From Methanolinea sp. (GTDB lineage Archaea; Halobacteriota; Methanomicrobia; Methanomicrobiales; Methanospirillaceae): DNA of 64,000 bases. Numbering within the stretch: position 1 is the stretch's first letter; every line of letters begins with the position of its first letter. The stretch lies in the NCBI GenBank assembly GCA_024518585.1, contig JANIHI010000002.1, positions 62,001 through 126,000 on the forward strand, given 5' to 3'. Shown in pieces: positions 16,376-25,580 of the stretch. The notes below the pieces were generated by a model. That model worked only from the letters and a program-made list of their open reading frames with translations. It was not told where the DNA came from and did no database searches. A program made the translations under genes and the position numbers.

Positions 16376-17575
16376 ATGCAGTGCGTCATCCTGGCAGCAG
16401 GAGAGGGAAAGAGGATGCGGCCGCTCACGGCGACACGCCCCAAGGTCATGCTGCCGCTTGCAAACCGCCCCATGCTCGAACACCTCATCGGTGCTGCCCG
16501 GGATGCCGGGATATCAGATATTCTCCTTGTCGTGGGGTACAGGGAGGAAGAGGTCCGCCAGTACTTCGGGGACGGGAGGGATTTTGGCGTCCGCATCGGG
16601 TACGTGGTGCAGCGGCACCAGAGGGGCACTGCCGATGCGCTCGCCACCGCAGAGGAGTGGGTTGGGGGCAATTTCATCCTGATGAACGGGGACATGGTCC
16701 TCTCTTCCCAAGACATACGGGGCGTCATTGCAGCCGGCCCGTCCACCCTCGGAGTTGCGCCCTCCGACCATCCCGAGGATTACGGGGTCGTCAAGGTCAG
16801 TGGCGACAGGGTCACGGGGCTCTGGGAGAAGGCGAAGGAACCTGCCGGGAACCTCGTGAATGCCGGGATATACCACTTCGGGGAGGACATATTCCCCCTC
16901 ATCGGGGGTGTCGGGCTCTCCCCCCGGGGCGAGCGCGAGCTCACGGATGCCCTGGGGGTCCTGATTGCCCGGGGAGTGCTGCGTGCCGTGACGGTCACGT
17001 CATGGCTCGACGTCGGCTACCCCTGGGACCTGCTCTCTGCAAACGAAAAGATGATCCCGGAAATTTCCCCGGAGGTCAGGGGTACCGTGGAGGAGGGTGT
17101 CGTTATAAAAGGCCCGGTTCATGTCGGGGAACGGTCGGTGGTCATGGCCGGGTGCTACATCGAGGGACCCTGCATCATCGGGAAAGACTGCCGGATCGGC
17201 CCCCATGCTTACATCCGGGGGGCAACGGCCATCGGTGACGGCTGCCACATCGGGCACGCGACCGAAGTCAAGAATTCGGTCATCCTTCCCCGGACGAACC
17301 TCCCCCATTTCAACTACCTGGGCGACTCGGTGGTCGGGAGCGGGTGCAACTTCGGGGCCGGGACGAAGGTTGCCAACCTCCGTCATGACCGGGGCGAGGT
17401 GACAGTCCGGGGGCTCTCCACGAAGAGGAAGAAGTTCGGGGCAGTCATCGGGGACGCCGTGATGCTCGGGATCAACTGTTCAGTCAACGTCGGTGCGGTC
17501 ATTGGAAGCGGTGCAGCCATCGGGCCCCACTGCCTGGTAGAGGGTTATATCGCTCCCGGGACAAAGGTCAGGTAG
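16376..17575 (+). CDS. glmU: Bifunctional GlmU-type UDP-GlcNAc synthesis enzyme
   Basis: A 399-residue two-domain protein. The N-terminal nucleotidyltransferase has LAAGEGKRMRPLTATRPK and the LMNGDMV metal site. The C-terminal left-handed beta-helix has hexapeptide repeats (residues about 240-395) and the acetyltransferase residues in PHFNYLGDS (His and Tyr) and CNFGAGTKVAN (Asn). It should therefore acetylate glucosamine-1-phosphate and then transfer UMP. Starts 13 bases after glmM. The neighbouring paralogue lacks the acetyltransferase residues. Confidence 0.9.
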   Translation: MQCVILAAGEGKRMRPLTATRPKVMLPLANRPMLEHLIGAARDAGISDILLVVGYREEEVRQYFGDGRDFGVRIGYVVQRHQRGTADALATAEEWVGGNFILMNGDMVLSSQDIRGVIAAGPSTLGVAPSDHPEDYGVVKVSGDRVTGLWEKAKEPAGNLVNAGIYHFGEDIFPLIGGVGLSPRGERELTDALGVLIARGVLRAVTVTSWLDVGYPWDLLSANEKMIPEISPEVRGTVEEGVVIKGPVHVGERSVVMAGCYIEGPCIIGKDCRIGPHAYIRGATAIGDGCHIGHATEVKNSVILPRTNLPHFNYLGDSVVGSGCNFGAGTKVANLRHDRGEVTVRGLSTKRKKFGAVIGDAVMLGINCSVNVGAVIGSGAAIGPHCLVEGYIAPGTKVR

Positions 17576-17582
17576 GTGCAGG

Positions 17583-18740
17583 ATGCAGGCAGTTATACTC
17601 GCAGCAGGGGAAGGAAAGAGGCTCCGGCCTCTCACCAGGAGCCGTCCCAAGGCCCTCATCCCGGTCGCAAATGTCCCCATCATCGATTACGTCATCCGGG
17701 CCCTCCTCGCGTGCGGTATCCGCGATATCACCGTCGTTGTCGGGTACCGCAGGGAACAGGTGATCCGCCACCTCAACGAGGAGGGGTTCCCCGTGCGCGT
17801 GGTCGTGCAGAACAAGCCCCTTGGGACAGCCCATGCCCTCCTGCAGGCGCGCGAAAACCTTTCGGGGCGGTTCCTCGTGCTCCCGGGTGACAACTACGTC
17901 GACAGTGCATCCATCGCGCGGGTCAAGGACGTGCCGGACGCGGTCCTCGTCAAGGACCACCCGTACCCCTCCAACTTCGGGGTCGTGGAGATTCGGCGCG
18001 GTCACGTGATGCGTATCGTCGAAAAACCGGAACAGGCGCCCGGGTTTACAATCTCGACCGGTATATTCTCGCTCGACCTGGACTTTTTTGACTACATCAG
18101 GCAGCCTGACCTCACCGACGCGGTCAGCGCGTTCCTGGAATCCGGGAGGAAGATGAGAGCTGTCACCGCCGCTGACTGGCAGGACGCCATCTACCCCTGG
18201 GACCTCCTCTCCATGAACCGGCTCCTCATCCCCGCGGCATCTCCCGAAAAGGCAGGCGAGATCTCTGCCGGGGCCGTGGTCCAGGGGCATGTCCGGATCG
18301 GTGCGGGCACAAAGGTTCTTCCCGGGTGCACCATCATGGGACCGGCCGTCATCGGCGCGGAGTGCGAGATCGGGCCACAGGCGTGCATCATGCCCCATAC
18401 ATCCATCGGGAACAGGGTCCAGGTTGGCCCGGTCTCGGTTGTCGGGAACAGTATCATCCTCGACGATGCCGTGGTCGGTCCCCACTCGCTCGTGAGGGAC
18501 GCGGTCATTGGAGAAGGTTGCCGCCTGGACGACCATTCAAGCACGGTGACAGCCTCTCCCCTCCTCGAGATCGAGGGTGAACAGGTCAGGGGTTGCTTTG
18601 GGGCAGTCACCGGGGAGAAAGCCCGGATAGGGCCCTTCACGACGTTGCGGGCCGCCATCGTGGGAAATAACGTGACCATCCGTGGGAACAGGCAGGTCCA
18701 TGGAACAGATGCCATCGGTGACGGCAGCCTGGTGGTATAA
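17583..18740 (+). CDS. Sugar-1-phosphate nucleotidyltransferase, GlmU paralogue
   Basis: A 385-residue paralogue of the preceding gene, starting seven bases after its stop. The nucleotidyltransferase half keeps LAAGEGKRLRPLTRSRPK and VLPGDNYVD, with VEKPEQAPGF in the sugar site. The beta-helix half has hexapeptide repeats but no counterpart of the His-x-x-Tyr and Asn acetyltransferase residues found in the first copy. It is probably a glucose-1-phosphate thymidylyl/uridylyltransferase-like enzyme making another NDP-sugar. The substrate is unproven. Confidence 0.85.
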   Translation: MQAVILAAGEGKRLRPLTRSRPKALIPVANVPIIDYVIRALLACGIRDITVVVGYRREQVIRHLNEEGFPVRVVVQNKPLGTAHALLQARENLSGRFLVLPGDNYVDSASIARVKDVPDAVLVKDHPYPSNFGVVEIRRGHVMRIVEKPEQAPGFTISTGIFSLDLDFFDYIRQPDLTDAVSAFLESGRKMRAVTAADWQDAIYPWDLLSMNRLLIPAASPEKAGEISAGAVVQGHVRIGAGTKVLPGCTIMGPAVIGAECEIGPQACIMPHTSIGNRVQVGPVSVVGNSIILDDAVVGPHSLVRDAVIGEGCRLDDHSSTVTASPLLEIEGEQVRGCFGAVTGEKARIGPFTTLRAAIVGNNVTIRGNRQVHGTDAIGDGSLVV

Positions 18741-18742
18741 GG

Positions 18743-20485
18743 GTGTGCGGGATAATCGGGTATACGGGGGAGAAGAGGGCAGCCCCCCTCGTACTCGAGG
18801 GCTTGAAAAGACTTGAGTACAGGGGGTACGACTCCTTTGGCATCGCGGTCGTATCAGACAGCGACCTCTGGGTCTGGAAGAAGAGGGGCAAGATATCGCA
18901 GGTGAATCCCCCCGTCCTGCGCAGGAAGGGAAGAACCGCCATTGGTCATACCCGGTGGGCGACTCATGGGGAACCGAGTGATGCGAATGCCCACCCGCAT
19001 ACCGACTGCCGGGGTACAATCGCCATCGTGCACAACGGCATCATCGAGAACTACGCGTCAATCAGGCGGGAACTCGAGGGGCGTGGGCACACGTTCCGGT
19101 CGGAGACGGACACGGAGGTCATTGCGCACCTTGTCGAGGAACATTTTTGGGGCGATCTCCTCTCTGCTGTGAGAGCCGTCCTCCCACAGCTCGAGGGGAG
19201 TTATGCCATCCTTGCCGTTGCAGGGGGAAACGAGGGGATCGTTGCGGCAAGGAAGGAGAGTCCGCTCGTCATCGGGGTCGCGGACCGTGCCTGCATTGCC
19301 GCTTCCGACGTGACAGCCATTCTCGAACACACCGACCGCGTCGTCTACCTCGAGGACGGGGATGTCGCGACGCTCCTGCCCTCGGGGCCGACCATATGGC
19401 ACGGAGGAGAACAGGCCGACCGGCCCGTCCGGAAAGTAGACTGGGACGTCGCAGAGGTCCGCCTCGGTGGCTTTGCCCACTACATGCAGAAGGAGATATA
19501 CGAGCAGCAATCGGTCTTTTCATCGACAGTGAGAGCCCTGTATGCAGAGCCCATACCTGACGTGCTCAAGGACTTCTCCGGCATCACCCTCGTTGCATGC
19601 GGGACGTCGTACAACGCATGCCTCTTCTGCCAGTACCTCATCGAGGAGTACTGCGGCATTCCGGTGAGGGCCGAGATCGCCTCTGAATTCAGGTACCGTA
19701 CCCCTCCGGGAGGCGACCTCGTGGTCGCCGTGACCCAGTCGGGAGAAACTGCCGATACCCTCTCTGCACTGAAGCAGGCGCGCATGCACAACCACCCGAC
19801 CCTGGCCGTCACAAATGTTCTGGGAAGCAGCATCACCCGGCTCGCGGATTACACCCTCTTCATGCGGGCCGGCCCGGAGATAAGTGTCGCGGCGACAAAG
19901 TCTTTCATCGCGGAGCTGGCGGTCTTTTTCTACCTTGCCGATGTGATGGGCGGTGGCCGGCTCCGGAAGTCAGTCCTCTCCGGTCACGAGGCAATCGGGG
20001 AAGCCCTGCTGCAGGACATCTCTCCTGCGGTTGACCTGTGCAGGGGGGCCCAGTCCATCTTTTTCGTGGGTAGGGGACCGTTCTTTCCCCTTGCGCTGGA
20101 AGGGGCACTCAAGATGAAGGAGATCACGTACATCCATGCCGAGGGGTACGCGGCAGGGGAGATCAAGCATGGGCCGTTTGCCCTCCTCTCGCACAAGACC
20201 CCGGTTATCGCACTCTCTCCCCCTGGAGAGACCTTCCCTGCGATGGTATCCAATATCAGGGAGATGAAGGCCAGGGGCGTTCCCCTCATCGTCATCGGGG
20301 ATGGGAATTCGCAGGAACTCCGGGACATTGCCGATGTCCTCATACCGCTCCCGGATGGGGACATGGTCTCTGCAGTTCTTGGGGCTGCCGTCCTGCTGCA
20401 GCTCCTCGCGTACCGGACGGCAGAGGCACTGGGACGGGAGATTGACCAGCCCCGGAACCTCGCCAAGAGCGTGACGGTGGAGTGA
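18743..20485 (+). CDS. glmS: Glutamine-fructose-6-phosphate aminotransferase (isomerizing)
   Basis: Makes glucosamine-6-phosphate from fructose-6-phosphate and glutamine, the first step of UDP-GlcNAc synthesis. The 580-residue protein begins (M)CGIIGY with the N-terminal nucleophile Cys, has GHTRWATHGEPS and HNGIIENY in the glutaminase domain, then two SIS domains with VACGTSYNA, TQSGETADT, SVAATKSF and the C-terminal PRNLAKSVTVE. It starts with GTG three bases after the previous stop, closing the glm operon. Confidence 0.96.
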   Translation: MCGIIGYTGEKRAAPLVLEGLKRLEYRGYDSFGIAVVSDSDLWVWKKRGKISQVNPPVLRRKGRTAIGHTRWATHGEPSDANAHPHTDCRGTIAIVHNGIIENYASIRRELEGRGHTFRSETDTEVIAHLVEEHFWGDLLSAVRAVLPQLEGSYAILAVAGGNEGIVAARKESPLVIGVADRACIAASDVTAILEHTDRVVYLEDGDVATLLPSGPTIWHGGEQADRPVRKVDWDVAEVRLGGFAHYMQKEIYEQQSVFSSTVRALYAEPIPDVLKDFSGITLVACGTSYNACLFCQYLIEEYCGIPVRAEIASEFRYRTPPGGDLVVAVTQSGETADTLSALKQARMHNHPTLAVTNVLGSSITRLADYTLFMRAGPEISVAATKSFIAELAVFFYLADVMGGGRLRKSVLSGHEAIGEALLQDISPAVDLCRGAQSIFFVGRGPFFPLALEGALKMKEITYIHAEGYAAGEIKHGPFALLSHKTPVIALSPPGETFPAMVSNIREMKARGVPLIVIGDGNSQELRDIADVLIPLPDGDMVSAVLGAAVLLQLLAYRTAEALGREIDQPRNLAKSVTVE

Positions 20486-20489
20486 CGGA

Positions 20490-21713
20490 ATGGACGGGAG
20501 AGAGACGGGAAAGGATCCGGCGGGCCAGGACGGGAAAATGTGGGCGGGCACGGCGAGGGTGGCAGTTTTCGGCCCCTCAAAGAGGTTCCTTTCGGGAATC
20601 ACGTATTTCACGATACGCCTTGCGAACGCACTCTCATCAGTCGCCAAGGTCGATGCCCTTCTCTTCCGGCACATGCTCCCGAAGAAACTTTTCCCGGGGT
20701 GGAAACGCGTCGGAAAAGACCTGTCCGCCGAAGGTTTCCTTCCGGGTGTGGGGGTCCATGAGGTCATGGACTGGTACAACCCTGTCAGCTGGATGAAAGC
20801 ATACGCCGTGGCACGGAAATCAGACATGGTCATTCTGCCCTGGTGGACGTCGAGCGTGGCCCACATGTACCTCTTCATCCAGGCACTCACCTGGAAGAGA
20901 CGGCTTGTGATGATCGAGTTCCATGAGCCTGTTGACCCGCTCGAGGACGCAAGTCCCCCCCTGCGCGTGTATGCCCGCGTCACCGGGTGGCTGGTCCGAT
21001 CCCTTGCAGGAGGATTCGTGACCCACACGCGGTACGACCGCGACCTGATCGTCGGGCGCTACCACATCCCTGCACGTGACATCCATATCATTCCCCACGG
21101 GCTCTATGACCAGTATACACGGGTTGACCAGGAGGAGGCACGGAAGGCACTGGGGATAGGGGAAGATTACGTCATCCTCTTCTTTGGACTATTGCGAAAG
21201 TTCAAGGGCGTGCGCTACCTGATCGAGGCGTTTGAACTTCTCCCGCCCCCCCTCAAGGAAAAATCGCGTCTCTGCATCGTGGGGGAGGCATGGGAAGACC
21301 AGGAGTCGGTCGATATGGCACGCCGTTCCCCTGACCGTGACAGGATCAGCATCGTTGACCGGTATATCAGCGACAGGGAGGTCTCCCTCTACTACTCCGC
21401 GGCCGATGTCTTTGCCGGTCCGTACACGCGTGAATCGCACGATCCCTGTGCGGTATGCCACATCGCGATGTCCTTTGGCCTTCCCGTCATCGCATCCCGG
21501 ACAGGAGGCATGGTCGAGAGCCTCGGATCCTACGAGGGGGTATTTTTCGTCCCACCGGAAGACCCCGGTGCCCTGCGGGAGGCGCTCGAAGTCGTGTACA
21601 GGGGCAGGGACAAGAGATACCCCGTGCCGGAGGATCTCCGGTGGGAGAACATTGCGTTGCGGTGGAGGGATATCTTCCTCGAAAAAATGGCCATGGAAGG
21701 ACGGAAAATATGA
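20490..21713 (+). CDS. GT4-family glycosyltransferase
   Basis: A 407-residue GT-B glycosyltransferase. The C-terminal half shows the family-4 pattern: IHIIPHGLYDQ, ILFFGLLRKFKGVRYLIEAF, then ESHDPCAVCHIAMSFGLPVIASRTGG with the donor-binding acidic residue. It starts four bases after glmS with GGAGTGA upstream and is likely to use a UDP-sugar from that operon. Sugar and acceptor specificity cannot be read. Together with the next GT4 gene and aglB it probably builds the lipid-linked glycan of the S-layer and other surface proteins. Confidence 0.87.
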   Translation: MDGRETGKDPAGQDGKMWAGTARVAVFGPSKRFLSGITYFTIRLANALSSVAKVDALLFRHMLPKKLFPGWKRVGKDLSAEGFLPGVGVHEVMDWYNPVSWMKAYAVARKSDMVILPWWTSSVAHMYLFIQALTWKRRLVMIEFHEPVDPLEDASPPLRVYARVTGWLVRSLAGGFVTHTRYDRDLIVGRYHIPARDIHIIPHGLYDQYTRVDQEEARKALGIGEDYVILFFGLLRKFKGVRYLIEAFELLPPPLKEKSRLCIVGEAWEDQESVDMARRSPDRDRISIVDRYISDREVSLYYSAADVFAGPYTRESHDPCAVCHIAMSFGLPVIASRTGGMVESLGSYEGVFFVPPEDPGALREALEVVYRGRDKRYPVPEDLRWENIALRWRDIFLEKMAMEGRKI

Positions 21714-21755
21714 GGGCCGGGAAGTTTTTGCCGGGTACGGGATGGTGATTCGGGA

Positions 21756-22826
21756 GTGAAGATCGGCGTCCTTTCGGGCTACGATTTCTCTGTCCTTGGC
21801 GGTGCCGAACGCCTCATCCTCGACCTGGCCCGGGCACTCGGGGCAGAGGTCGTCGTCCCCACTTTCCGCGAGGAGATCGTGTCCCACTATGAACCCGAGC
21901 GCCGGGTCCCCCTCGTCTCCCTCGGCCACCCTCTCCCGGGAGAACCCCTCCGGCAGCTGGCAGGGATGCGCCTCTTCCGGAAGGTCTCCCTTGATTACGA
22001 CGTCGTGGTCTGCATCGATGACATGGCCATCCGCTACCTCGTCCACCCCGTTGCCCACCTGTACTACATGCTGACGCCCCGGCGGGCCCTCTATGACATG
22101 TATTACCACTTCATCGCGGAGAAGGGCCTGGCCCAAAAGGCATTCTATGTCCCGGGCCTTGCCCTGGCACGGTACATCGACAGGCGTTTTGTGGATCATT
22201 ACGTCCGGAATATTGCCTGCATCTCCCACACGGTCAGGAACCGCATCCAGAAAGTCTACCGCCGGGACGCCGCCGTCCTCTATCCCCCGGTGCACGTGGA
22301 GAAGTTCTCCTGGAGGCCATCTGAGGGCTACTGGCTCTCGCTCGGGCGGGTTGACAAGTGGAAGAGGGTCGACCTCCAGGTCGAGGCGTTCCGCAGGATG
22401 CCGGAGAAGAGACTGGTCATTGCAGGGAGGGTATATCCCGGGTTCGAGCAGCTTGTCAGGAATGCCCCCGGGAACGTGGAGTTCCGCCACGTCCAGGGCG
22501 AGGGAGAGATGCGGGACCTCTACTCGCGGTGCGAGGGATTCATCACGACGGCAATCGACGAGGACTTTGGGATAACTCCCCTCGAGGCCATGGCGAGCGG
22601 GAAACCCGTCGTCGCGGTCCGCGAGGGGGGGTACCAGGAGACTGTTGTCGACGGTGTGTGCGGGAGGCTCGTTTCACCCGATATTCTCGAAATCTGCGCT
22701 GCCGTGAGGGAAGTCGGGGAGAAGTCAGACGAGTTTGGGGATGCATGCCGGCGAAGGGCCGAGCTCTTTGATTTTCCTGTATTTGCCAACCGCGCCCGGG
22801 AAATGGTCGGGGCCCTCTCCCGATAA
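21756..22826 (+). CDS. GT4-family glycosyltransferase
   Basis: A 356-residue GT-B enzyme. N-terminal GYDFSVLGGAERLILDLARAL is the acceptor-side glycine loop, and the C-terminal domain has YWLSLGRVDKWKRVDLQVEAF and DFGITPLEAMASGKPVVAVREGG, a full family-4 donor motif. GTG is the start, with GGTGATT at good spacing. It is in line with the preceding glycosyltransferase and 168 bases before aglB. Confidence 0.88.
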   Translation: MKIGVLSGYDFSVLGGAERLILDLARALGAEVVVPTFREEIVSHYEPERRVPLVSLGHPLPGEPLRQLAGMRLFRKVSLDYDVVVCIDDMAIRYLVHPVAHLYYMLTPRRALYDMYYHFIAEKGLAQKAFYVPGLALARYIDRRFVDHYVRNIACISHTVRNRIQKVYRRDAAVLYPPVHVEKFSWRPSEGYWLSLGRVDKWKRVDLQVEAFRRMPEKRLVIAGRVYPGFEQLVRNAPGNVEFRHVQGEGEMRDLYSRCEGFITTAIDEDFGITPLEAMASGKPVVAVREGGYQETVVDGVCGRLVSPDILEICAAVREVGEKSDEFGDACRRRAELFDFPVFANRAREMVGALSR

Positions 22827-22873
22827 CGGGTATAGCCTCCCGCCGGGGATACCCCCAATTCTCCGACCCCGGG

Positions 22874-22885
22874 ACTTAAATATCC
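22874..22885 (+). promoter_or_regulatory. TATA element upstream of aglB
   Basis: ACTTAAATATCC followed by a six-T run lies in the gap after the glycosyltransferase gene. Transcription would start near 22905, giving aglB a leader of about 90 bases. The T-run may also end upstream transcripts. Confidence 0.5.
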
Positions 22886-22994
22886 TTTTTTCATGGCAGA
22901 AATTACCGAAAATGCCCGGATCTACCGGATAAGTACAAAGGATTAAAATGGAGGGGTGCCAACATGTCCTCAAAGGAGAAAGGGAAAAGATACC

Positions 22995-25580
22995 ATGGAA
23001 GCCCCCGGTTTCATGCAATACAAGAAGTACCTGATTGTCATTTTACTGGCTCTCATGGCCCTCTTCATGGTCTGGATACGAGTACTCCCCTCGGCTGCCC
23101 TCGGGTCAACTGACATCCTCAACCTGGTCGGGAGTGATGACCCCATGTACAACCTCCGCCAGGTCGAGCAGATGAACGTCAATTTCCCGGCCTACAACTG
23201 GTTTGAGGCCATGACGCTCTACCCGAACGGCCAGGTCATCCACTGGGGACCCCTCTTCATCTGGATACTATCCGGCCTCTGCCTTGCCCTCGGGGCAACC
23301 ACTCGCCCGGAGATCATATCTGTCAGCCTCCTCGTGCCGCCTGCCATGGCTGCCCTCATGGTCCCGGTCATGTTCCTCCTCGGCAGGAAGATCTCCGGGA
23401 CTGCAACAGGCCTTTTCTCCGCATTTTTCATTGCGGTCGTCAGCGGCCAGTTCTTCTACCGCTCCCTGTACGGGTACCTTGACCACCACGTCGCCGAGGT
23501 CCTCTTCAGCACCATTTTCATTCTCTGTTACACATGGGCCCTGTCCTACGCCCGGGAACACCCGGTGGACTTTTCCCGGCGTGAAACACTGTGCATGCCC
23601 CTCCTCCTTGCCGTTTCCTGTGGTATCTCTTACGTCCTTGGCCTCCTCGTGATGCCGACGATGGTTCTCTTTGCGTTCATCGTGGCAATAACCACGTTTT
23701 TCTTGTTTGCATGGGGATTTTTCCGCGGTCTGAAGGGAGACTCGCTCCTCCTCCTCAACACCGTGACGTTCGGTATCGCGGCCGCGAGTTTCCTCGTATT
23801 CGGGGTACACAAGGAAGGGTTCCAGTTCGACTACTACACGCTGGGGCACCCCCTCGCCTACCTCCTCATCATCCTCGGGACCGCGGTCCTCTATGCTCTC
23901 GGGCGTATCTTCCAAAAGAAGGGGCAGGTGCAGTACCTCGCGGGCTTAGCAGGTCTGTTCGTGGTTGTCTTCGGATTCTTTGCGATCGCTCTCCCCGGCC
24001 TTTTTTCCACGTTTTTAGCGAGTATAGCCCAGTTCTTCGGACAGAACGAGCTCTACCTTACCATCCAGGAGGCCCGGTCATGGACTGCCGCTGATGCATG
24101 GGACAACTTCGGGCTCGGGCTGGTCCTTCTGGCCGCGGGCCTTGTTCTCCTCTGCGTCCTGCTCTGGAAGGAGAAGAGGGACGAACACCTGGTCGTCCTC
24201 GTCTGGTCCCTGGTCATCATCATCGCGACATGGCAGCATATCAGGTATGAATACTACTTTGCAGCCCCCCTTGCCCTCCTCTCAGGACTTTTCGTGGGAT
24301 GGGTCGTCGGATGGGGCTGGAAGGATATCTCCTCCCTCCTGACCGCTGAGAGGGGGGAGAGAACAAAAGAGCCTGCCACGGAGAGGTCCAGGGCAAAACT
24401 GAAGGGGAAGAAGCAGGCAAAGCAGGAACCTGCGGCCCGCAGGAGAGATCCCACCAAGATCGGGGTACTTGCGGTGGTTATCGCCATCGCTCTCATCTTT
24501 GCGTATTTCCAGGTCTCCTACGAGTTCCGGGTCGCATCATCCGGGGGACTCCGCATGAACCCCGACTGGCGGGAGTCCCTCGAGTGGCTGGGAGCCGGGA
24601 CACCCGACCCGGGCGTTGATTACTACCGGATTTACGACAAGGAGACGTTCCGGTATCCCCCTGAATCCTACGGTGTCATGTCGTGGTGGGACTACGGCCA
24701 CCTGATCACCTACATCGCCAAGCGCATCCCGAATGCCAACCCGTTCCAGTCGGGTGTTGCCGGGGAGAACGGCGCCGCATCGTTCTTCATGGTGGAGTCC
24801 GAGGAGAGGAACCGGGCAATCGCTGACACGCTCGGGGTCCGGTACGTCATGACCGATATCGAGATGGATACGGGGAAGTTCTGGGCCATGGCGACCTGGT
24901 TCAATACCACTGCAGGGATCTCCCCCTACGTCGCCACCATCCTTGCCCCGGCCCAGGACAAGCCAGGCACCTATACCCCGCTCCAAATGTACCTGGCCCC
25001 GTATCACCGGACGATCGTCTCCCGTCTCCACAACTTTGACGGGTCCATGGCAGAACCCGGGCAGGTCTACTACGTGGAGGCCAACCTAGGCCGGGCAGCA
25101 TACCCCGTCGCAACAAAAGCAGAGGTGATGGAGGCCACTGCGGCAATAGCGGCAGCCGAGGCCTACAACCGGAACGCACCGCCCGGGATGAAGGCCATGG
25201 TCCTCTCCTCGAACATCCTGACTCCCATCGAAGAGGTCCCGGCCCTCCGGCACTACCGGCTCGTCCACGAATCGCCGACGAACGTGCTGGCCGGTTACGG
25301 AGATTCATCACGCTATGACCTCAAGTACGTCAAGGTATTCGAATATGTCCCCGGCGCGCGTATCACGGGTGATGGCACGATAGAGGTCCAGGTTGTCACC
25401 AATACGGGACGAGAGTTTACGTACAGGCAGAAGAGCACGGGGGGTGTCTTCATCGTCCCGTACGCAACGGCAGGGTCACCGTACGAGGTCAGGGCAAAAG
25501 GGAAATACCGTATCGCAGGCACGGGGCGGGAGATTGAAGTCCCCGAAGAGGCAGTCCTGCAGGGTCTCCCGGTTGGGTGA
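22995..25580 (+). CDS. aglB: Oligosaccharyltransferase AglB (STT3)
   Basis: Catalytic subunit that moves a lipid-linked glycan to Asn in N-x-S/T sequons on the outer face of the membrane. The 861-residue protein has an N-terminal signal anchor, the first acidic motif in GSDDPMYNLRQ, about a dozen membrane segments to residue 525, and the soluble catalytic domain with SWWDYGHLITY (the WWDYG motif). The cytoplasmic loop around residues 450-500 is rich in Lys/Arg. GTG 22956 is an alternative start. The upstream glm and GT4 genes supply sugars. Confidence 0.93.
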   Translation: MEAPGFMQYKKYLIVILLALMALFMVWIRVLPSAALGSTDILNLVGSDDPMYNLRQVEQMNVNFPAYNWFEAMTLYPNGQVIHWGPLFIWILSGLCLALGATTRPEIISVSLLVPPAMAALMVPVMFLLGRKISGTATGLFSAFFIAVVSGQFFYRSLYGYLDHHVAEVLFSTIFILCYTWALSYAREHPVDFSRRETLCMPLLLAVSCGISYVLGLLVMPTMVLFAFIVAITTFFLFAWGFFRGLKGDSLLLLNTVTFGIAAASFLVFGVHKEGFQFDYYTLGHPLAYLLIILGTAVLYALGRIFQKKGQVQYLAGLAGLFVVVFGFFAIALPGLFSTFLASIAQFFGQNELYLTIQEARSWTAADAWDNFGLGLVLLAAGLVLLCVLLWKEKRDEHLVVLVWSLVIIIATWQHIRYEYYFAAPLALLSGLFVGWVVGWGWKDISSLLTAERGERTKEPATERSRAKLKGKKQAKQEPAARRRDPTKIGVLAVVIAIALIFAYFQVSYEFRVASSGGLRMNPDWRESLEWLGAGTPDPGVDYYRIYDKETFRYPPESYGVMSWWDYGHLITYIAKRIPNANPFQSGVAGENGAASFFMVESEERNRAIADTLGVRYVMTDIEMDTGKFWAMATWFNTTAGISPYVATILAPAQDKPGTYTPLQMYLAPYHRTIVSRLHNFDGSMAEPGQVYYVEANLGRAAYPVATKAEVMEATAAIAAAEAYNRNAPPGMKAMVLSSNILTPIEEVPALRHYRLVHESPTNVLAGYGDSSRYDLKYVKVFEYVPGARITGDGTIEVQVVTNTGREFTYRQKSTGGVFIVPYATAGSPYEVRAKGKYRIAGTGREIEVPEEAVLQGLPVG

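Noticed and set aside
22893-22946. 17-codon open frame before aglB as a leader peptide
   Set aside because: It begins upstream of the transcription start predicted from the TATA element and lacks a Shine-Dalgarno.
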